From assembly GCF_018320785.1 (NCBI RefSeq), contig NC_054881.1:27973775-28037774 (forward strand): a stretch of DNA of 64,000 nucleotides. Direction: 5' to 3'. Every line of letters begins with the position of its first letter. The stretch's first letter is position 1. A program made the translations under genes and the position numbers. Below are positions 49,890-62,015 of the stretch, piece by piece. This DNA is from Cheilinus undulatus (taxonomy: Eukaryota; Chordata; Actinopteri; Labriformes; Labridae). The notes beneath the pieces were generated by a model, which was not told where the DNA came from, searched no databases, and saw nothing but the letters and a program-made list of their open reading frames with translations.

Positions 49890-50976
49890 CAATTAAGTTG
49901 ATTCAAATCCGGATTTTGACTTGGCCATCAGTTCCAGTACTCCAGATTCCTTTTTCTTGGTCAAATAGTCTCTGCATAGCTTTGAAGTATGCTTGGGGTC
50001 ATTGTCTTGTTGGTATATCAACCCACGACCAATCAGATTCAGTCCAGAAGGGATTCCATGATGCACTAAGATGTTGTGGTAGACGTTCTTGTTCATGATA
50101 TTGTTGATTTTCACTAATTTGCCCATGCCGTATCCACAAATGGAACCCCATACCATAATGGAATCTCCACCGTGTTTCACTGTGGGTGCAATGCATCTGG
50201 CATGAAAACGTTCTCCAGCTTTCCTGCGGACATAAACACGACCATGCTGACCCAAGAGTTCAAACTTGGACTCGTCTGTCCAGAGTACCTTCTTCTAGTC
50301 ATCAACAGTCCAGTGTTTGTGTTTAAATCTGAGGTGTTTCTGGATGTTTGCAGAACTCAATAATTGCTTCTTAGCAGCTATTCTTCCCTTTAAGCCTTGT
50401 TCCGTCAGTCATCTGCTTATGGTCTGAGACTTTCTCAGACTCTGATCTAGAACCATTCATCTCTGCCTGAAGATCAGCAGTGGTCTTCCTTCTGTCTCTA
50501 GTACTTCAAATCTTGAGGTGTCTGACATCTGCTTCAGTTAACTTTGGTTTCCTGCCTCTTCCTTGGCGCATTTTGTCTCGGCAATGGACTCCAAAGCATA
50601 CTTGACCACACTGGGAGAACACTTTATGCCTTTCCCTATTTGTCTCCGAGACCATCGAGCATCATGAAGTGCTTTAATGCGGACTCTTTCATTTTCAGTC
50701 AGCTCTCCACGTTTTACCATTTTCAACAGGAATGAGGAATTTCAAACTGAATTCACCTTTTTATACCCAAATTTGACCCGGCTCACTGGGCTTCTCTGAG
50801 AAATCAAAATTAATCAAGCATAACATTCAACCACTAAAACTCATTTTTCTGTTCAGGAATGCAAGTAAATAATTATAATTGGACATATTCATCAAGAAAT
50901 AATAACGTGCTTTACTTTTTTTCCATTTTTTTTATAAATCAGTAAATTTGAAAATTCATGGATAACAATAATAACT
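49890..50976 (-). mobile_element. Tc1-like element 4, both ends lost
   Basis: Same family as element 2. On the minus strand the transposase starts at 50720 as MVKRGELTENERVRIKALHD. Later segments give GERFHARCIAPTVKHGGDSI then MVWGSICGYGMGKL, and IYQQDNDPKHTSKLCRDYLT (second catalytic Asp). Frameshifts and stops break it. The right side is cut at 50976, where an AGGGCTGCAAGCAGC-type repeat begins. On the left the sequence ends near 49890 without the expected CAGTGCTTAAC terminus. Confidence 0.85.
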
Positions 50977-51890
50977 AGGGCTGCAAGCAGCACTGAAGGG
51001 CCCTCGCACGCCGGCGCAAGTTGAGGCGTCACACAACCGCCAGTGTGTGGCAACAGTGGGGTGTATGCGAACCCCTGCAGTGTGCTGCTGCATGGCAGGG
51101 AGACCAGGGCGATCCTCCTTTTAGCATCATTATGTTAAAAAAAATCAGCACAGTGCACTTTGTTTATGATATAGTACTGCCCCTCAACAGTAGGTGGCAG
51201 TATGTCAGAGGTGGATGTTGATATGTAAAGGTGATGAGAGAAGGACTATTTATCATGTAAAATCAAAAAAATATTGGAATTTTAATTTTAGAGGTGCTAA
51301 TGGCATCTTACATTAGGGAATGGTACAGCAAAACTGTGAAATTAACACTGAAATTTGTAGAGCGGCAGATGCTCATAATACATGTGAAATTTGAAGGCAA
51401 TCGGGTGGTTAATATGAGAGTTACACCCACTTCCTGTCAGATGGTGAAGGATCAAAATGGCTGACATGGCCGCTTGGATGTCTGATGTTGATATTTAGAA
51501 GTGATGAGGGATGGACTATTTATGGTGTAACACTGAAAAAAGACTGGAATTGTTATTTTTGAAGTGTAATTGCATCTTACAGTAGGGGTCCTTACAGCAT
51601 AACTGTGAAATTAACATTGAATTTTGTAGAGTGGCAGATGCTGATAATACATGTGATATTTGAAGGCAATCTGATGTTTCATGTGAGAGTTACACCCACT
51701 TCCTGTCAGATGCTGAAGGATCAAAATGGTCGCTTGGATGTCTGATGTTGATATGTACAAGTGATGAGGGACGGACGATTTATCATGTAAAATCATAAAA
51801 TGATTGGAATTTTTATTTAATGGATGACAGCAGTGATGGAGGCAGCTAGTGAAGCAGCACTTAAATACATGCAAAACTTGGGGGTGTACT
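50977..51890 (+). repeat. AGGGCTGCAAGCAGC repeat with internal 260-276-bp tandem units
   Basis: Begins AGGGCTGCAAGCAGCACTGA then GGGCCCTCGCACGCC, the same type of terminus found at the distal end of the long repeat complex. Downstream, three units starting near 51208, 51484 and 51737 share GTTGATATGTA/TTTAGAAG, GTGATGAGGG, CTATTTATCATGTAAAATCA, TGAAATTAACA, GCGGCAGATGCT and TTACACCCACTTCCTGTCAG. Related to, but distinct from, copies F/L/R. No coding capacity. Confidence 0.75.
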
Positions 51891-52262
51891 TTAATTGAGC
51901 TTTTTTTTTTTCTTTTTTGTTTTAAGAACTCAGATAGAAATGGTTAAACATGACCATAGCAGGACTTAGCTGTAAGCTCTAAAGGTAAGTGAAAAGCCTT
52001 AAAGCTAATTTTAAAGAGGCTAAAGACTCCAACCAATGTAGAAGTCACGGTCAGATCATGTATCTTTTTCACAAAAAGCTGGACTTAATTTTGGGGGATA
52101 AACCCAGCTGTCAGCTGGTAAATCTACTGAATAGCTCTCTGGGTGTGGCTGAAGTGGAGCCTCAAACTCACACTGTTGACATGATGTTTCTCTACTGCAT
52201 ATGCAGGTCAGCTCAGGGCTGTGACCTGTTCAAACTGCAGTCTGTATACAGGCCATATTTAA

Positions 52263-53005
52263 AGACCCTGTAAAGTGAAATCCAAAGTTTTTGTGTTAAC
52301 ACAATAGATTTATTGGAATATGGTTGCTGTAAACATGTGAAAACACTGAGATCTACATGTGACTGAATTCTGGATTTAGACTGTAAGAAAGTTTTTCACC
52401 CCTTTCCTGGCTGGGTTTAGTTTGGGTGGTGCCAATATGTGGGCTCATGTCACGAGCCCACAGTAGGGAATGGCCCTGCCCCTCTAACATCATAATACAA
52501 TACAAACAATACTACTACAGAGCATTTCATCTCAGTATAGTCTGTTGTTAGCTGATGTCACTGCCTTTATTGAAAATTGAGTCAGTTAAATGCTTTTTCT
52601 TTTTTTTTTTTTTTTCATTGTGAGGCAAATTTGCCAAATCTATCAGCCACAGTGGCCTATGGATAATTTAAAGCATCATAACAGAGATTTGAGCCAGAAA
52701 ACTTTTTTGTGGCACAGAGCCAGGCAGCTGTGTGTCAGATCACAAGGTCAACATTCAGATTGTAACATTGTTTTTTAAATCTGAGAGGATCGTATTTCTC
52801 CTGAGTGGGCGTGGCTCCAGCTCATTCAACAGACACGCCCACATCATCCTGGAGCAGATTTTACTGCCTCATTTTTCAGAATTTTGAAGCTTTATTTGAT
52901 AAACCTAGAGATGTTTTATTTGGCTGAAATTTGATTTAGGGATCCATAACACAGTGACTTATACAACAAACCTAAATACAGATTCATTTTCACTTTACAG
53001 GGTCT
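52263..53005. mobile_element. 743-bp inverted-repeat element at a TTAA-like site
   Basis: Ends AGACCCTGTAAAGTGAAA and TTTCACTTTACAGGGTCT are near-perfect inverted repeats. They are preceded by TTAA (52259-52262) and followed by TTGA (53006-53009), compatible with a worn TTAA target duplication of Kolobok or piggyBac type. The inside includes TGAGTGGGCGTGGCTCCAGC. No transposase is seen. Confidence 0.75.
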
Positions 53006-53928
53006 TTGAAATGTAATGTCAGCAACCATAAAAGAAAAGGAAAATGGATCTCAGCAATAAATCAGAACTGAGCATTAAAGCCTGAAATGTGAATGTAGCC
53101 TTAGAACTGGAGTGTGATGATGCGGCAAAAACTCAAAAGGAGGACCCAAACGCAAAGGCACTGAAACTGCATCAAAATGCAAAATACAAAAGAAAACAAA
53201 ACAAAACTAGAACGTCCAAAAGGTCTAACAAAAACTCACCAAAAATAGTCACTGGAGAACACTGGGAGTATAGACATGCAGTGGATTCCATGTCGCTTGT
53301 TTATCAGTCCTCGGTCCTCAGTCTTCGGTCAAACTGCAAGTAGTTTATGATCCACCATCTTAAGGACTGTCCCAAAGACCCTTAGCAGGTCTGAAGATTG
53401 AAGACTGAGGACTGAAATTTGAAGATCCATGAGCAGAGACACATGAGAACAGGCTTCCCGCAACTCTTTTTTACTAAAAGACACGCCCCCTTATTGGATG
53501 TCACTTTCTGATTGGATGCTGCTACGCAAGTGGATGTCAGTGAAACTTCACAACACCATCAGAGATGAATAATAGAAGAATAATAGAAACAGAGTTTATA
53601 ACAGATGATAAACTAACTCAAAGGACTCTCAACAGAACATAAACACAAGAAGTTTTAAAAAGCTCAGTGACTAATGGGCTGGGATGTGAAAAGTGTTTGA
53701 AATAAGTATTTATAGTGAAATATTGAGAATACATTTAATAAGGTAAATGTTGAAGCGTGGGTCAGTATGGAGTTTAATATTTGATTTGCTTTCTGGTTTA
53801 CCTTCAAACTTTCACCTTCACCTTCAAGAACCAGATCTAAATCTTTTCTTTAGTAGTCAGTCACAAATAGCACAGGAAACCTACGTAACTCAAAATTTAA
53901 CTCAAGAAAATCCAAACCCATGACACTG

Positions 53929-55089
53929 CACTGAAAAACAGATTTTGACCCTTAGTATTTGTAACATATAATTATTAAGTTTGTTTCACTGATTTAAATG
54001 TGTAATTCAATCCTTCTTGTATTTTTTGAGTAATTTCAAAATGTGCTGTCTCCATTTTAAATGAGTTGATTTTAATTGTGCAAAAATAACAATAAAACTG
54101 CATTAAAATAAGTTGGTTTGAAATGTGTTAAAATAACATTTAAAAAAATTGTATTAAACTAAAGTGATTTAAATTTTAAAAATAGGTTCAGGCTAGTTGA
54201 TTTTAATTGTGTACCAGGAACATAAAAATATTGTGTTCCAATGAGGACCACACACTGCCCTGTGTGAGCATGTGCATGACAAATCTGCAGTTTTCCCAGA
54301 ATGCCTTTGGGCACTAAACCTTTATGCACTCAGTTTGCTCCTGCTGTCTTGGCGAGGACACCCTTGAAAAAGAGATTTTTAATCTCAATGAGGTTTTCTC
54401 CTGGTTATTTAAAGGTTAAATAAAATAATTAAATAAAATGCACCATGAGTGGAGTTGCTGTCTCAATTAAAGATATCCTGCCTAAAGGGGGCAATGTGAT
54501 TGCTGTTAATGTCAATGAGTGGTGGATGATACATTGACAGTGGTGAAACTTCACTTACTGGCTCAGTGCATGACTAATAGTCATTGCTGCAAATGGTGGC
54601 ATAAGTTAGTCCACCTTGGGTAAAATGGTAACATTAAAAAAAAAGTATCAGTGACTATTATTTGACACTTCAAGGTAAGCAGTTACCTACGATATACTCA
54701 TCTTGTTTTATTGTGTACTTAATGTGAGCAAATATTCCTCTAATTTGTAATTACTTACAAATAATAAGTTGAGTCAACTTAAAAAAACATATGTGGAATC
54801 TAGGCAAATTTCTTTTGTGCAACTGCTAAAATTGATAAAATTGAGTTAATTCAACTCCACTCATTCAAGTCTGTCTAACCTAGGTTTAGTTGACTTTTCT
54901 TTAAAAATTTTTAGCACCTGCTACACAAAATTATTAAGTTAAATGTACCTGTATTACTCATCTGAGATTACTTAAAAACATTAAGTTCAGTAAACCAAAA
55001 AAAATATAAGTAGATCTAGATAAACATATTGTGGGCAACTGCTAAATTTTATAAAATTAAGTAGGATCAACAAAACTTTTTTTTCAGTG
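53929..55089. mobile_element. 1.16-kb element with CACTG ends
   Basis: CACTGAAAAACAG on the left and TTTTTTTTCAGTG on the right form short inverted ends. The inside has many TTAAGTTGAGTCAACTTAA-like strings characteristic of an abundant fish repeat. CACTG ends suggest an EnSpm/CACTA-related short element, but no clean target duplication is visible. Confidence 0.55.
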
Positions 55090-55910
55090 TGGGTGGTAAT
55101 ATAGTTATGGAAGCTCATTAAAACAGCTTGAAGGGAGCAAAAAAAAACCCATCAGAGTGGCTACAACCCATTCATTTTTTTCATCCCCAAAGAGGCCAAA
55201 ACTGCCATACCATCAGCCAGCTCAGAATTGTTGCCTTGTTGAATGTGGACCAAAATCCAGTATGCAAAGAGAGAGAAGAGCAGCCTGTATGTGATGTTGT
55301 TAGACCTTAAAATGTATATGACTTAGTTCTGCACAAACTGATAGACCTTACCTTGGAATTTTTATATAAAAACCAGATTGTTTGTCAGTCCTTCTTTTTC
55401 TTATCCCTCTCTCACAATCAGCTCATATACCTCAGTGACTTGATTTTGTTTAGTTGTTCAGCCTACATTACAAAGGTAATGGTAAAAAGTAAACCACCTT
55501 AACAGTACTGATAACACAGAGCTAACCATGAAGTTATTTTAATAACTTTATAGGATGGTACTTAAGTCTTTTGCAGGTTGTTTTCGACCATTAATTATGC
55601 GAATCATGAAGTAATCTTTTTATACCGGGCTTCTGTCTTTGATGTTTTTCTTTTGTGCATATGTTCAGGACTGTGAACCAGAGTGTGACTCAGGCCACAT
55701 TAAAAAGTAATGTGACAAAAAAATCCAATCCCAGCAAAAAGTCAGAATTGAGCATTAAGGCCTGCCGTGTGAATCCAACCTAAGACTGCAGACTTTATAT
55801 GAGGTGTTGCAGATTATATATCATTGACATACACTCCCCTATTACAGCTCTTCCAAAGTGAGTAATATACTCTACCAGAAATAAAAAATTGGAAAATACT
55901 GCTCCATATA

Positions 55911-57501
55911 CAGTTGAAACCAGAAGTTAACATACACTATATAAAAAGGCACATAAACTTTTTTTTCTCACCGTCTAACATTAAATCAGATTAAACTTTT
56001 CCTGTTTTTGGTCAATTAGGATTACCAAAATTATTTCTATTTGCTAAATGCCAGAATAATGAGAGAGGTCATTTTTTTAGACAATTTTTTATTATTTTCT
56101 TGAGAGTCAGAAGTTTACATACATTTCATTAGTATTTGGTAGCATTGCCTTTAAACTGTATGACTTGGGTCAAATGTTTTGGATATGCTTCCACAAGCTT
56201 CTCACAATAGTTTACAGGAATTTTGGCTCATTCCTCCAGGCAGAACTGGTGTAACTGAGCCAAGTTTGTAGGCTGCCTTGCTCGCACATGCCTTTTCAGC
56301 TCTGCCCATAAATTTTCAATGGGATTGAGATCAGGGCTTTGGGATGGCCACTCCAAAACATTGACTTCATTATCCTTAAGTCACTTTGTAACCAGTTTGG
56401 CAGTATGCTTAGGGTCATTGTCCATTTGGAAAACCCATTTGCATCCAAGCTTTAACTTCCTGACTGATGTCTTGAGATGTTGCTTCAGTATTTCCACATA
56501 ATGTTCTTTCCTCATGATGCCATCTATTTTGTGAAGTGCACCAGTCCCTCCTGCAGCAAAACAACCCCACAACATGATGCTGCCACCCCCACAGTTGGGA
56601 TGGTGTTCTCAGGCTTGCAAGCTTCCCCCTTTTTTCTCCAAATGTAACGATGGTCATTATGGCCAAAAAGTTCAATTTTAGATTCGTCAGACCACAGAAC
56701 ATGTCTCCAAAAATTAAGGTCTTCGTCCCTGTGTGCATTTGCAAACTGTAATCTGGCTTTTTTATGTTTCTTTTGGAGTAATGGCCTTTCAGCCCATGTG
56801 GGTACAGGACTCGTTTGACTGTTGATAATTACACACTCTTACCAGCTTCAGCCAGCATCTTCACAAGGTCTTTTGCTTTTGTTCTTGGGTTGAGATGCAC
56901 TTTTCGGACCAAAGCACGTTCATCTCTGGGACACAGAACCCGTCTCCTTTCTGAGCGGTATGATGGCTGGACATTCCCATGGTGTTTATACTTGCGTATA
57001 ATTGTTTGAACAGATGAATGTGGCACCTTCAGGCATCTGGAAATTGCACCCAAGGATGAACCAGACTTGTGCAAGTCCCCAATTCTCTTCTTGATATCTT
57101 GGCTGATTTCTTTTGAATTTCCCATGATGTTTCAAAAAGAAGCAGTGTGTTTCAGGTGTGCCTTAAAATACATCCACAGGTGTGCCTCTAATTAACTCAA
57201 ATGTTGTCAATAAAACTATCAGAGGCTTCCAAAGACATGACATCATCATCTGGGCTTTCCCAAATTGTTTAATGGCATAGTAATCTTGGTGTATGTAAAC
57301 TTCTGACTCTCAAGAAAATAATAAAAAATTGTCTAAAAAAATCATTTTCTCATTATTCTGGCATTTAGCAAATAAAAATAATTTTGGTAATCCTAATTGA
57401 CCAAAAACAGGAAAGGTTTAATCTGATTTAATGTTAGACGGTGAGAAAAAAAAGTTTATGTGCCTTTTTATATAGTGTATGTAAGCTTCTGGTTTCAACT
57501 G
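55911..57501 (-). mobile_element. Tc1-like element 5, Sleeping Beauty type with IR/DR ends
   Basis: A 1591-bp element flanked by TA (55909-55910 and 57502-57503). Each end has two transposase-binding-type repeats: outer CAGTTGAAACCAGAAGTTAA and inner GAGTCAGAAGTTTACATACA about 190 bp inside, mirrored at the right end. This is the IR/DR layout of Sleeping Beauty relatives. Arms are very similar, so the insertion is fairly young. Confidence 0.95.
56381..57125 (-). pseudogene. Sleeping Beauty-type Tc1 transposase, disrupted
   Basis: From 57125 the minus strand reads MGNSKEISQDIKKRIGDLHK then SGSSLGAISRCLKVPHSSVQ, the paired-like DNA-binding domain, followed by RRVLCPRDERALVRKV. The catalytic part follows in shifted frames: a DETKIELFG-like region in a broken state, [20 protein letters not shown], and [14 protein letters not shown] with the second Asp. 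At least two frameshifts separate the segments, so no active enzyme is encoded. Confidence 0.9.
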
Positions 57502-57509
57502 TACATACA

Positions 57510-59320
57510 AATACAGAATCAGGGTTTGGTTCAGCCACTCAGAACTTCTGTGAAAGTATGACTGTGTAATGTACAAACTCTTTGAAAGAATGCAATTGCC
57601 TTCCTTATATTAAAAATGCAATTTTTCATTTTAAACCTACATGCCATATTCAATTGCTTTCCATTCCATAGTTTGAAGCCTATAGCAGATTCAAAATTTG
57701 TTAGTGGCCGCACTGTAAGGCCCTGCTGCACAGGATTTCTGACCACACGCTTAATTAAGCAACATGTGTCTCAATAGACATCAACTATAGTCTATCATTC
57801 AGGCTTATATAAAATATTTCTAAGGCTAAAACACGAATGCACTGTAAGAGATAGTGTTATGCCTAAGATGTGAAGGTTTAGGTCAGCTTGTACAATTGAG
57901 AGAGGCATTTAACACAGAAGCGTTGCCCGCTTACAAGACAATACATTGTATTTTCCATATATATTTAACATTTTCCTCTGCTAAGGTTAGAGTTATAAGT
58001 GAGTGGCTCTTTTTGTATACAGTGAGGAGAACAGCTAAGGTTAACGTTAGTGAGACCACTCTTTGTTACACACTGAGGAAGCCACACTGGACTGGGAAGT
58101 GTCGTAATTTACAGGACTCCTTCCCAGGAACTGTAGGAGAATCCTCTCCTGAGGATTAAAAGAGAGACACTTCTCTGTGCTCGGGAGCTTTCTTCAATGG
58201 GGGCTCACTTTTTCCTATCTCTGGGCAGAGTGAGGGTGAAGACGCAAAAATGGGTGATATTTGTGACTGTACAAAAGGTCACCCACTTTCAGCATCTCCA
58301 GTGCAGACTGTACCTCAGTCAGTCATCATTCTTACGCACGTGAGCAGCCCGTGCCAATCACCCCCTTTCTGGACCAGTCACTGACCTCGGCCCTCTCTCA
58401 GTGCCAATCCATCAAGCATCTTCTGTGTGGGGTATCATAGCAGAGCAGGCAGCTGCACGTTTCCCCTCATTCTCAGGACTGTTGTTGTTCATTATTCTGT
58501 GCGTCCATGAGAACGTAAGTGAATATCTCTTGTTCTGTTAAGTTTGTATTTTTCTACTGTAATGCCGTTGTTCACGCTGACGTTTCTTTACTTTGTGTAT
58601 AGCGTGCACACAGACAGCCGTCTGGATTCTGCTGATCTGTGACTGACTTATGCTAGTTCTTAGCTTGTTTATGAACCTTTATATATTCTATTCATATATA
58701 GTGATGCCTTATCTTTCAGTTTGTCATCACGTTTGTTGTATATTTAAGCTCCATTAGTTTTATTTATGTCAGAAAATTGAGCTTCCACTGCGCCAGGATA
58801 GGGACCGTTGTCAAATTACTTGACTCTCCCTATGTTTGCACTTTGTGAAACAGCATACATACAGCTTGGAATTAGTAAATTGATGACACTCTCTTAAAGT
58901 TTAGAGACTCTTTTCTGTGTGTTAGAGTCATCCTGTTGTTTATTTGTTGTTTAATAATTTCATATGTGAGAAATAGGATGCAGTATTTGTCATTCATTCA
59001 AACTTAAGACTTAATCTGCTTTGTTGTTTTATTCGTTATTTGTAGAAACCACACACATCCTAACATCATAGAACAAATATCAATGTACACCATCCTCTGG
59101 CTTCATCTGAGTGAATCAGCAATAAATGAGTGGCAACTCAAAAGAGAGAGAGTGTGACTGGAGTAATTTCCTCATCTTCCCGTTCTAACCAGACAACCTG
59201 TGGCATCTGCAGATATATTAAAACAAAATATTTCAATTCATTCATCACTGAGGTCACAAGAGTGGTATTCAGCAACCATCACTTCCTTCACATGTGACAC
59301 TTGTAACTTTATATGTAATC
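57510..59320. other. hdhd2 intron 3 sequence, unassigned
   Basis: No gene recognised. The stretch 57840-58520 is less AT-rich, contains AGGTTAACGTTAGTGAG and a C-rich part near 58340-58400, and has a donor-like GAACGTAAGTGA at 58512. It might be an old LTR or a non-coding exon, but no terminal repeats or reading frame support either. Confidence 0.35.
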
Positions 59321-59325
59321 TTTAA

Positions 59326-60122
59326 AGTGGGGGTATTATGCCTTTTTTCAAGGCTTTACACCATCTTTCTGATGCCCACATAGTAGCTTCACATGGTTTA
59401 CAGCTCAAAAAACTCCTCATGTTTCTCACACCGGCGTCCGGAAAACCCCTTATTTTAACCTTCGTCTGAAATGCTTTGTTTTCGCTGCTGTCTCTTTAAC
59501 ACCCCCTGCTCCACAGACCTGCTTTCCTCCGATTGGCCGATTTTCCGGAGGCTGGCCGGCAGCAGGACTCAATGTTTTGTGCCCACCCCCTCTAATGTGG
59601 CTAATGTTGTTATGCTAGTAGTTGAAAACTTTGAATGAACCAGTCCAACTGAGTAAAATATGGCAAATTTTGATATACATCCGTACGTGTTAGACCCGGA
59701 GTCTAATCCTGATAGTTTGGAGAGAGAGGGGGAAGAAAACCAGCAGCAGCGAAGGATAGAGCAAGACGTATCTGTTTGGTAAGTGTTTAATTACTGTGTT
59801 TCAATGGCTAAATGGCTGAGGCCTTGTGGGGGCTGTCTGTTCCGCTTTGCTGGCAGCATGGACGAACAACGAACCAGTCAGGAGATAATATTGCGATGAC
59901 CTCATCAGTTCACTCCCTGTTCGCTCCATCGAAATCTCGTCTCGGGAGAATCTCAGAGAGATTTTCAACGAACCGTTTTCATCAGTTTATATGCTCATTC
60001 CAAGATTTCTGCCACATACGTTTATCTTGGGGTTTGAAAGTTTGCATACGTGGAGTATGGACACCCAACATTGTGACTTTATATTTATGTTTTAAAAATC
60101 AGAAAAGTATAATTCCCCCTCT
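59326..60122 (+). mobile_element. 797-bp TTAA-flanked element carrying a P2X7-like first exon
   Basis: TTAA lies on both sides (59322-59325 and 60123-60126). The ends AGTGGGGGTATTATG and AGAGGGGGAATTATA (right end, reverse complement) match at 12 of 15 positions. This fits a Kolobok- or piggyBac-type non-autonomous element. Inside is a short coding exon described separately. No transposase is visible. Confidence 0.8.
59660..59778 (+). pseudogene. Transposon-carried exon resembling P2X7-like fish proteins
   Basis: ATG 59660 reads MANFDIHPYVLDPESNPDSL, then EREGEENQQQRRIEQDVSVW, up to a donor-like G|GTAAGT. It resembles, from memory, the N-terminus of teleost predicted proteins annotated as P2X purinoceptor 7-like that carry only the cytoplasmic zinc-binding domain and are multiplied by transposons. 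The downstream exon with that domain is absent before the right end of the element, so this is a stranded fragment. Confidence 0.5.
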
Positions 60123-60660
60123 TTAATAAACTTTGGGTCAATGACCATTTAAGCTGAACTAATCCTCTCTTTGTCCTTCTGCCAATAAATGAACAGTGCA
60201 AAAGTCTGACACAAACACACAATGTGATGAATTACAATGATGAAACAAGGAAGGACATTCAATGTGGCCCTCACATCCTCCTAACCATGCGCAACTGGCT
60301 CTGTGTACACGTGTTTGTAGCAGCTGACAGCCTGTGACTTACTTAACTCTATGTTAATAATAGTAATGAAAAAGTAATATGACAGACCTTATTTAGGCTA
60401 TGCACCATTTATTAAGCGAAGCCCTCTGATAACTGTAAAATTTGCCTTGTGATCTTATAAATACTACAGCACACTCACCACCTGCCCTCATTATTTTTTG
60501 CACAAGGCTGTAACTCTCTTTGTAACAATGTAAATTGCATTTTAAGAAGATATTATTTCCCAGAAATAGCTGCATGATGGCTCAGCCTCTGTGTGCCGAT
60601 TGCAGTGTCCGCACAAAAAAAAAAAAATCCTAAAAACAAACTATTTTTTCAATCTAAAGT

Positions 60661-61545
60661 TAAAGCCACCATTTATTTGAGCATGTCTACAACTTGTGCA
60701 ACATGCTTCTGTAAGCTTCTTTGACGTTGGCATACAGCAGGTCTCGGGTTTTGTTTTCTCTGGTAGGGCAGTTAAGAAACTGTGTAAATCCAGTCAGGTG
60801 AGAGGAGAGGGTGACATGGTTGAAGTCTCCTGATATTATTATAAGTGCCTCAAGATGTTGAGTCTGTATCCTAGCAACAGTATCATGCAAAACATCACAC
60901 GTAACCAAATCAGTTGCCTTGGGTGGGATGTATATGTTATGATATGACTGAACTCCCTTGGAACATAATATGGCCGAAGGGCAACTGCCTGTATCTGGAC
61001 AACACAACTTCTCCTTGACAGTTATGTGTGAAGAGTTACACCATCTCTGGTTAACAAATAAAGCCAGACCCCCTCCTTTCTTGCCACTAGCTTTACCATC
61101 TCTGTCTGACCTTATGAGAGTGAAGCCAGGTAGATCCACAGTAGAGTCCGAGTTGTTTTGATTCAACCAGGTTTCAGTAAAACACAGGAGACTGCATTCA
61201 CGGTATGTTTTTTCAGTCTTCACCATTATCTCCAGCTCGCAGAGAGTTGACTGATGACTGATGGAAGAAAGGGCTTATATCTCCATTTCCTAGCCTTCAC
61301 CTTTGCACCAGCACGGCAACCCCGAAAACGCCTCAAGATGTCCACAGAAATTGGATGTTGTTGTCCAGATTTGTTCCGTCTCAATGAAAGAAGCTCCTCT
61401 CTTGAATAAACTCTTCTCCCAGCAGAAATATCCATCAGTAGTTGACAAAAATATGAAAAAATAGAGCAAATTGCATAAAATTCAGAGGGACCAGACTTTG
61501 CAGCCACTTGATCAAACGCAGGTTCCAGAATGTAGCGTTGCACAT
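60661..61545 (-). pseudogene. LINE endonuclease domain fragment, polymerase part missing
   Basis: On the minus strand the segment 61226-60687 carries an APE-type endonuclease domain: CFTETWLNQNNSDSTVDLPG, DRDGKASGKKGGGLALFVNQ, IYIPPKATD, IIISGDFNHVTL and CPTRENKTRDLLYANVKEAY. The frame upstream (61543-61226) holds RNKSGQQHPIS and RKWRYKPFLPSVI, the usual linker before the domain, in another frame. The reverse-transcriptase part normally downstream is absent. The type matches the jockey/L2/CR1-like elements common in fish. Confidence 0.85.
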
Positions 61546-61763
61546 TCTGTAATCTACGGTGTCAAAATCAGTGATAGTGCCCACAGGCTTTAAGGAAATC
61601 TTTCTTTTTTTCTTTTTTTTTTTTTACATTTAATAACCTTCATGATGGTCTGTGTGTGTCTGTCTGAATGAATTCCAACAAAGACAAAGAATTTTCTGCC
61701 AACTAATCAAGGATTAAAACTGATGAATTACTCTTGTCATGTGCCATGTTTCTCTACCGTAAG

Positions 61764-61848
61764 GTATTGACACATCGGAGCCAAACGCTGTTGTTATCGG
61801 ACTCGCTCCTGTTCACTTCAACTACCAAATGCTCAACAAGGCTTTCAG
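61764..61848 (+). CDS. hdhd2: hdhd2 coding exon 4
   Basis: An 85-bp exon between CCGTAAG and AG|GTGGTA encoding (G)[20 protein letters not shown] then QMLNKAF and two bases of Arg. It matches the HDHD2 stretch [22 protein letters not shown]. The split codons on both sides close exactly with exons 3 and 5. The preceding intron is about 25.1 kb. Confidence 0.95.
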
Positions 61849-62015
61849 GTGGTAAAGTCCATCCATCCAAATTCATCAGTTAACTACAGAAAATAAGATT
61901 TCTCAACATGTTGTTCCTTGTATTACATTTATTCCTTTTAATTGACTCAAAATCTTATGTTGCCTAAGAGTTACTTGTACAGTGCAGGTTGTTTAACATG
62001 TAAAACTTTCCCCAG

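Noticed and set aside
59812..60126. 104-residue open frame after the P2X7-like exon
   Set aside because: It runs to the terminal repeat of the TTAA element and shows no similarity to a known domain; it is more likely the element's non-coding interior.
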